Part shown: positions 31,444-36,082 of the stretch, piece by piece
Numbering within the stretch: position 1 is the stretch's first letter
Layout: each line of letters starts with the position of its first letter
Origin: Bacteroidota bacterium
Lineage (GTDB): Bacteria > Bacteroidota > Bacteroidia > Flavobacteriales > Weeksellaceae
Assembly (NCBI GenBank): GCA_018266955.1
Contig: JAFDZI010000036.1
Location: 1-36,082, forward strand
Length of the DNA stretch: 36,082 nt
Direction of reading: 5' to 3'
Notes under the pieces: generated by a model
Seen by the model: the letters and a program-made list of their open reading frames with translations, nothing else
The model's database searches: none
Told to the model about the DNA's origin: nothing
Position numbers and translations under genes: made by a program

Positions 31444-32404
31444 AGATTTTATTTTTAACTTCTTCGTATTCGTCCACTAATTTACTTAAATGTGTAATAC
31501 CGCCACCACTTTTGAAGAAAAAATTTCCATTTTCTTGTTCTATAAACCGTATCATAACGCAGGAATCCAAGCTTTGTCCATCAAACCAGCCACAAACCCC
31601 GGTATAATAACCTCTTGAGTAGCCTTCGGCTTCCAAAATAATTTCTAAAGTTTTCTTTTTAGGAGCACCCAAAATACTTCCGGCAGGCAATAATTCTTTG
31701 AGCATACTTCCTATTCTTTGTTGGTATTCTGGTTTTATAACACCCGATATTTCGGAACTCATGGCGTATAAATCTTTCTGAGCAGTCTTCAAAAAATCAA
31801 TTCTTTGAAATTCATCTACCTTTACCTCATCGGCCACCCTACTCAGATCATTTCTTAACAAATCCACAACGGTATAATGTTCAGCTTTTTCCTTGGTATC
31901 GTTTTTTAATTTTTCAGCGGCATGTTCCACATTAGCGTCTATTGTCCCCTTCATAGGGTGGGTCATAATTTTGTTTCCTTTAATTTCTATAAATGTTTCA
32001 GGAGAAAAAAAGACCATTTTCCCGGGATACAATACTTTATACTTAGCATGAGCAGCATGGTAAAAATCAGCCAAAGAATAATTTGTATCTATGGGTGTTT
32101 TTCGGGTGTAATTGGCCAAATAAGAATTGCCATATCGTAAATGTTTCTGCACCCAATCAAAGCCTTTTTTATAAGAAGCCAAGGATTCTATCTTAGGATT
32201 AAAAGAGAGTTTTTTATGAATTTCTACTTTAGACACATCATTTTTAAAATTTGGGAAATCTACTTTTATTCCGTGTTCAATTAATTCTTGAGGGCTGAAT
32301 ACCTCTAACGATTCCATTAAGAAATCGATAAAAAAGAAGAATGGTTTTTTACTAAGGGACAAATCATCCAGCAACTGGAAGTCCGATGGGTGGTTGGATA
32401 ACAT
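31418..32404 (-). CDS. pabB: Aminodeoxychorismate synthase component I
   Basis: 328-aa chorismate-binding enzyme that aminates chorismate for p-aminobenzoate and folate synthesis. Conserved blocks of the family: THPMKGTI, HYTVVDLLRNDLSRVA, ELLPAGSILGAPKKKTLEII, GYYTGVCGWFDG and KSGGGITHLS. The N-terminal domain of anthranilate synthase and long PabB is missing, so this is the short form with the catalytic domain only. Pairing with the overlapping class IV aminotransferase gene indicates PabB, not TrpE. A glutaminase partner is not in the window. A -7 element ends 5 nt before the ATG, predicting a leaderless mRNA. Confidence 0.92.
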   Translation of the reverse strand: MLSNHPSDFQLLDDLSLSKKPFFFFIDFLMESLEVFSPQELIEHGIKVDFPNFKNDVSKVEIHKKLSFNPKIESLASYKKGFDWVQKHLRYGNSYLANYTRKTPIDTNYSLADFYHAAHAKYKVLYPGKMVFFSPETFIEIKGNKIMTHPMKGTIDANVEHAAEKLKNDTKEKAEHYTVVDLLRNDLSRVADEVKVDEFQRIDFLKTAQKDLYAMSSEISGVIKPEYQQRIGSMLKELLPAGSILGAPKKKTLEIILEAEGYSRGYYTGVCGWFDGQSLDSCVMIRFIEQENGNFFFKSGGGITHLSKLVDEYEEVKNKIYVPIHRKH

Positions 32405-32408
32405 GGTA

Positions 32409-32435
32409 CAAAAATAAAAGTTTCAAAATAAACAA
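32409..32435 (-). promoter_or_regulatory. Promoter of pabB-pabC
   Basis: Minus strand TTG (32435-32433), a 16-nt spacer and TATTTTTG (32416-32409). The spacer is one base short of the usual range. Transcription would begin at or next to the ATG at 32404. Confidence 0.5.
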
Positions 32436-32465
32436 GAAAAAATAAGATTTTGAATTTAAAAATGA

Positions 32466-32473
32466 TATTTTTG
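32466..32473 (+). promoter_or_regulatory. -7 element upstream of the acyltransferase gene
   Basis: TATTTTTG matches TAnnTTTG and lies 78 nt before the ATG at 32551. The nearest TTG is only 13 nt upstream, so the -33 part is not convincing. Confidence 0.4.
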
Positions 32474-32550
32474 AAGCCAGAACCTTACCATTCATCCACC
32501 AATTGTCATTAAACGGTTCGAGGTAATTTTTCATTAATAATCAACTACAA

Positions 32551-33642
32551 ATGAAAAGAGATTTATACATTGACTTTGCAAAAGGATTGGCAACTTTGGC
32601 CATTATTTTCATCCACACTGTTTTTTGGAGCGGTCAGTTTTATGTAAAAACCGAATTTCGAGTATTGTCTCTTTTATTGGATGTCCCTTTGTTTTATGCC
32701 CTTAGTGGCTTAACTTCTGGAGGGAATATAGAAAAAACTTTGTACCGACTACTTAAGTTACAAATTACCTATATGATATTTGTAACCTTTCTTTTTTTCA
32801 CCGATTATTTTTTCAAGGTTTTAGGTATGCAAATTTGGGGCTTGGAAGCCATGCAGCAATTCTATTCCACATTCGGCACCAAATATACACCAAGTTCAAT
32901 TTCTACTTTTCCACAATGGCAAAATCTTGGCAACTGGTATTTGCACCAATACACCATGTGCGACACTTTTCCTGTAGTTATGGGGAGTTTCTGGTACCTG
33001 AAAGTGTATTATATTCTAACGGTTTTAGGGGTATTAATTTTAAGATTTTTCCCTAAACACATCGTATGGTTTATTGCATTATGTATGGGCTATACTTTAT
33101 TCATCAATTTGAACCCTGCCTATTACCCATCGGGGCAAGTGGGATATGTCGCTTTTTATTTAGGATTATTTTTGATAGCCCACCAACTGAAGGGGAAAAA
33201 GCTCAATATCCGTTGGACTTATTTCCTGTTTTCATTGTGGGTGCTTGCTCTGATAATCCTCCTAAACACCATAGGTTATGATGCCATAATGAAGATGAAT
33301 AAGTCCAAATTTCCACCTAAATTATTGTACATTTTTTGGTCTGTTTTTTCATTAACTTTATTGTTCACTTTTTACAATCGATTGAAAATAAGCACGCCTA
33401 ACTTCATTACTCAAATCGGCAATCAAGCCATCTTTTATTATTTTGCACAAGGCATAAGTTCATCTCTTATTTATTTTCTGGTAGTAGCACTAAAGGACAG
33501 TATGCATTGGTTTGTTCTTATGATCTTGGTTTTTGGCATCAACATTATTTTGGCCATTATTATTTCAAAATTTTTAAGAAAACTCGACACTTGGGGCTGG
33601 AATACGCTCGAAAAACTCAGACTTTTGACCTCCAGAATTTAA
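32551..33642 (+). CDS. Acyltransferase family 3 membrane protein
   Basis: 363-aa inner-membrane protein with about ten hydrophobic helices. The N-terminus RDLYIDFAKGLATLAIIFIH is the signature of acyltransferase family 3 (Acyl_transf_3): R-D-x3-D-x-x-K-G followed by the essential His about residue 22. These enzymes transfer acetyl or succinyl groups onto exported polysaccharides, lipids or peptidoglycan. The acceptor is unknown here, and no polysaccharide cluster is nearby. The gene stands alone between pabB (divergent) and the epimerase-type gene. Confidence 0.85.
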   Translation: MKRDLYIDFAKGLATLAIIFIHTVFWSGQFYVKTEFRVLSLLLDVPLFYALSGLTSGGNIEKTLYRLLKLQITYMIFVTFLFFTDYFFKVLGMQIWGLEAMQQFYSTFGTKYTPSSISTFPQWQNLGNWYLHQYTMCDTFPVVMGSFWYLKVYYILTVLGVLILRFFPKHIVWFIALCMGYTLFINLNPAYYPSGQVGYVAFYLGLFLIAHQLKGKKLNIRWTYFLFSLWVLALIILLNTIGYDAIMKMNKSKFPPKLLYIFWSVFSLTLLFTFYNRLKISTPNFITQIGNQAIFYYFAQGISSSLIYFLVVALKDSMHWFVLMILVFGINIILAIIISKFLRKLDTWGWNTLEKLRLLTSRI

Positions 33643-33685
33643 GCGTTCATCACCTTATGCACTTCATAAAAACAGATAAATTTAG

Positions 33686-33693
33686 TATCTTTG
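33686..33693 (+). promoter_or_regulatory. -7 element of the threonine dehydrogenase-like gene
   Basis: TATCTTTG, an exact TAnnTTTG match, 18 nt before the ATG at 33712. It overlaps the possible TTG start at 33691, which is therefore rejected. Confidence 0.55.
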
Positions 33694-33711
33694 CCCATTA
33701 AAAAAAAGACT

Positions 33712-34677
33712 ATGGCTAACGCTACAGAAAAAATATTAATTACCGGAGCCTTAGGACAAATAGGATCCGAACTCACCAATAAATTGGTTGAACTACATGG
33801 TGCTGAAAATGTAATTGCCACAGACATTCAGAAATTCGACAAAAACCACACAAACGCTGGTTTTTACGAAAGAATGGATGTTTCTAACACCGCATTGGTT
33901 CAGCAAATTGTAAAAGATTATGAGATTACCACAGTGTATCATTTGGCATCTTTACTTTCTGGCACATCTGAGAAAAACCCACAATTTGCTTGGAAACTTA
34001 ATGTAGAACCCTTACTCAACTTTTTGGAAATGGCCAAAGAAGGCAAGCTTAAAAAAATATTCTGGCCAAGTTCCATTGCTGTATTTGGTAGAGGAATTCC
34101 AAAGGAAAATGTAGGTCAGGAAGTAGTACTAAACCCATCCACGGTGTATGGAATTTCCAAATTAGCTGGAGAAAAATGGTGCGAATATTATCATGAAAAA
34201 TTTGGTGTTGATGTACGAAGCATCCGTTATCCAGGGCTTATTTCTTGGAAAACTCCTGCTGGTGGAGGCACCACTGACTATGCAGTAGAAATCTACTATG
34301 AAGCAGTAGAAAAAGGTAAATATACCAGCTTTATCTCCGAAAATACAGCAATGCCAATGTTGTACATGGATGATGCTATAGATGCTACTTTGCAACTCAT
34401 GGCTGCACCTTCGGAAAGCATTAGCGTGAGAACTTCTTATAATTTGGGCGGCATGAGCTTTACTCCAAAAGAATTGGCTTCTGAAATCAAAAATATTATT
34501 CCGGAATTTGAAATTGATTACCAACCAGATTTCAGACAAGCTATTGCCGACTCTTGGCCTGCATCTATAGATGATGCTGTTGCCAAAAAAGATTGGGGAT
34601 TGAAATACCAATATGGCATTAAGGAAATGTCCGAAGATATGATTTCCAATTTAAGAAAAAAACTCTGTCATTCTTAG
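33712..34677 (+). CDS. L-threonine 3-dehydrogenase, SDR type (NAD-dependent epimerase fold)
   Basis: 321-aa extended SDR. GALGQIG (residues 12-18) is the NAD-binding Gly motif, and YGISK (Tyr146, Lys150) is the catalytic pair. The block RYPGLISWKTPAGGGTTDYA, followed by AMPMLYMDDAIDAT, is what I recognise from the short-chain L-threonine dehydrogenases of flavobacteria, which oxidise L-Thr to 2-amino-3-oxobutyrate. This group differs from zinc-dependent Tdh of E. coli. The ATG at 33712 follows the -7 element. The next gene is 37 nt downstream in the same direction. Confidence 0.85.
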   Translation: MANATEKILITGALGQIGSELTNKLVELHGAENVIATDIQKFDKNHTNAGFYERMDVSNTALVQQIVKDYEITTVYHLASLLSGTSEKNPQFAWKLNVEPLLNFLEMAKEGKLKKIFWPSSIAVFGRGIPKENVGQEVVLNPSTVYGISKLAGEKWCEYYHEKFGVDVRSIRYPGLISWKTPAGGGTTDYAVEIYYEAVEKGKYTSFISENTAMPMLYMDDAIDATLQLMAAPSESISVRTSYNLGGMSFTPKELASEIKNIIPEFEIDYQPDFRQAIADSWPASIDDAVAKKDWGLKYQYGIKEMSEDMISNLRKKLCHS

Positions 34678-34714
34678 ACGAGTTATAAACCTACCTATAC
34701 AATAATTTCACTCC

Positions 34715-35920
34715 ATGCAGAAAAACATTGCCTTTATACTCGGTCTCTTTTTTCTGCTGGAGTTTTATATTTATCAAGCATATAAAACCGTAGTCCAAAA
34801 CACGGCACTACGATGGCTCTATATTGGTGTTACCCTTTTTCTTTATTTTTTCTTAGCCTACAAAATTTTTAGTGTACATCGCTCGGAGAAAGACCACCAC
34901 AGCATTCAGATTATTGCGACTTTATTTTTAGGTTTTGTTTTGCCTAAACTTCTGGTGGGCGTGTTTTTATTGAGTGATGATGTAATGCGCTTGTCCATTT
35001 GGTTTTCGCAAAGTCTGAAAGGAAAAACAACACACTATCCCGAGCGAAGAAAATTCCTGAGCATGGCCGGACTTGCCGTGGGTGGCGCTTTATCGGTTTT
35101 GGTTTTGGATGGTGTTTGGTTTGGAAAATACAGACACCATGTTCGCAAAATTAGACTTCGCCTCAATCATCTCCCAGCTGCTTTTCGAGGATACCGAATT
35201 GTACAAATTTCCGATGTACACAGTGGTAGTTTTTTTCATCCTGAAAAATTAAAAAAAGCAATAGACCTCATCAACGAGCAGCATGCGGACTTGGTGGTTT
35301 TTACTGGAGATATGGTAAATGATAGAGCAGAAGAATTCCAACCTTTCATCAATTTATTCTCTGGAATTAAAGCAAAAGATGGCAAAATATCTATTTTAGG
35401 CAACCACGATTATGGAGACTATGTTGAATGGGAATCTAAAGAAGCTAAAAATGAAAACCTTCTTCGACTGATTGATTATCAAAAGCAAGCAGGCTTCAGA
35501 ATGCTAAGAAACGAACATTTTACAATAACAAAAGAAGATGAAAAACTCTACATTATTGGTGTAGAAAACTGGGGTGACAAACCTTTTCCACAGTTGGGAG
35601 ATTTGGATAAAGCTTGTGCTGAAGTTCCTAAAGAAAGTTGCAAAATACTCTTAAGCCATGATCCAACGCATTTTGATAGGGTGGTAAAGAAGCATAGCAA
35701 AAATATACAACTGACTCTTTCCGGACATACGCATGGGATGCAATTCGGATTGGATTTAAAAAACATCAAATGGTCGCCAGTACAATATAAATATCCTAAG
35801 TGGGCGGATTTGTATGAGTCTGAAGGTAAATACCTCTATGTAAATCGAGGTTTTGGAGTCATTGGATATCCAGGCAGAGTGGGTGTAGATCCCGAGATAA
35901 CGGTATTTGAGTTGGTGTAA
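34715..35920 (+). CDS. Membrane-anchored metallophosphoesterase
   Basis: 401-aa protein: about three hydrophobic helices at 5-22, 34-52 and 66-88, a further hydrophobic stretch at about 116-133, then a calcineurin-like phosphoesterase domain (about 155-401). Metal-site motifs are complete: DVH (D167, H169), GDMVND, GNHD (229-232), LLSHDP and GHTHG (337-341). The stretch ERRKFLSMAGLAVGG just before the last hydrophobic segment looks like a twin-arginine signal placed inside the protein, so the catalytic domain probably faces the periplasm. Relatives act on lipid-linked or nucleotide pyrophosphates; the substrate here is unknown. It may be co-transcribed with the preceding SDR gene. Confidence 0.88.
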   Translation: MQKNIAFILGLFFLLEFYIYQAYKTVVQNTALRWLYIGVTLFLYFFLAYKIFSVHRSEKDHHSIQIIATLFLGFVLPKLLVGVFLLSDDVMRLSIWFSQSLKGKTTHYPERRKFLSMAGLAVGGALSVLVLDGVWFGKYRHHVRKIRLRLNHLPAAFRGYRIVQISDVHSGSFFHPEKLKKAIDLINEQHADLVVFTGDMVNDRAEEFQPFINLFSGIKAKDGKISILGNHDYGDYVEWESKEAKNENLLRLIDYQKQAGFRMLRNEHFTITKEDEKLYIIGVENWGDKPFPQLGDLDKACAEVPKESCKILLSHDPTHFDRVVKKHSKNIQLTLSGHTHGMQFGLDLKNIKWSPVQYKYPKWADLYESEGKYLYVNRGFGVIGYPGRVGVDPEITVFELV

Positions 35921-35935
35921 TTTTTTTCAAATCTG

Positions 35936-35951
35936 TCGCTCCTACGGAGCT
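35936..35951. repeat. CCTACGGAGC palindromic repeat, copy 3
   Basis: TCGCTCCTACGGAGCT, identical to copy 2 at 29222. It lies 16 nt after the metallophosphoesterase stop, with TTT behind it, so it could also act as a weak terminator. Confidence 0.7.
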
Positions 35952-36032
35952 TTAAGACCGTTGCACGGTAATTTCAGTAAAAAAATCATCTAATAAATTG
36001 TGTATCATTATTTTAATTCGTACATTTAAGTT

Positions 36033-36082
36033 ATGAAAATAGTAAAAGTTCCAAGTTTTGCAGATTCCATTTTCGATTTAAT
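36033..36082 (+). CDS. Start of a gene cut by the window end
   Basis: Sixteen codons are visible from ATG at 36033 (MKIVKVPSFADSIFDL), open to the edge. TACATTTA at 36021 is one base off a -7 element. Too short to identify. Confidence 0.5.
   Translation, partial: MKIVKVPSFADSIFDL

Noticed and set aside
33691..33711. Seven-codon upstream extension (TTG start) of the threonine dehydrogenase-like gene
   Set aside because: It overlaps the -7 element TATCTTTG, so it would not be transcribed; ATG at 33712 is used.

Overview
The window looks like a chromosomal segment of a Flavobacteriia member (Bacteroidetes), most like the Weeksellaceae/Chryseobacterium group. The evidence is AT-rich DNA, matches to the Bacteroidetes promoter form (TTG about 19 nt upstream of TAnnTTTG) instead of -35/-10 boxes, no Shine-Dalgarno reliance, and family types typical of the group: an OMP_b-brl_3-type outer-membrane barrel, a DksA-like protein without a full zinc site, a long LspA, a short PabB and a tryptophanase. 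No tRNA, rRNA, CRISPR array or complete insertion sequence was seen.

Layout. 1-7.6 kb (+): a beta-helix lipoprotein; a tight run of a MazG-like pyrophosphohydrolase, aroA, a short-chain dehydrogenase and a BamA/TamA-like barrel protein; then a 602-aa conserved protein of unknown function with its own promoter, closed by terminators. 7.7-12.8 kb (-): a histidine kinase and LuxR-type response regulator, followed by two secreted proteins (L-type-lectin-like plus DUF11 repeats, and a 195-aa protein) that share a C-terminal module. 12.8-13.1 kb: a gene-free interval with its own promoter and terminator on the minus strand, a good candidate for an undescribed small RNA. 13.1-17 kb: msrB and a DUF445 protein from back-to-back promoters, a DUF6973-like protein, and tnaA. 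17.2-24 kb: housekeeping genes, rplU-rpmA (+) and ileS-dksA/traR-small membrane protein-lspA-trpS (-).

24.2-25.4 kb is the most accessory-looking part. It holds a headless C-terminal tip of an RHS/polymorphic-toxin protein, directly followed by a frameshifted gene for a small two-helix membrane protein (probable immunity protein, broken at a run of nine T), then a second, toxin-less copy of the pre-toxin segment. The two pre-toxin segments form a direct repeat of about 82 bp, as expected for displaced toxin cassettes.

25.4-36 kb: a dipeptide epimerase (-), an outer-membrane barrel receptor (+), a 560-bp intergenic region full of repeats, a Ca2+/Na+ exchanger (+), the pabB-pabC pair (-), an acyltransferase-3 membrane protein, an L-threonine 3-dehydrogenase-like SDR, a membrane-anchored metallophosphoesterase, and the first codons of a further gene cut by the window edge. 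Everything here is read from sequence alone; family names come from recognised motifs, not from a database search.
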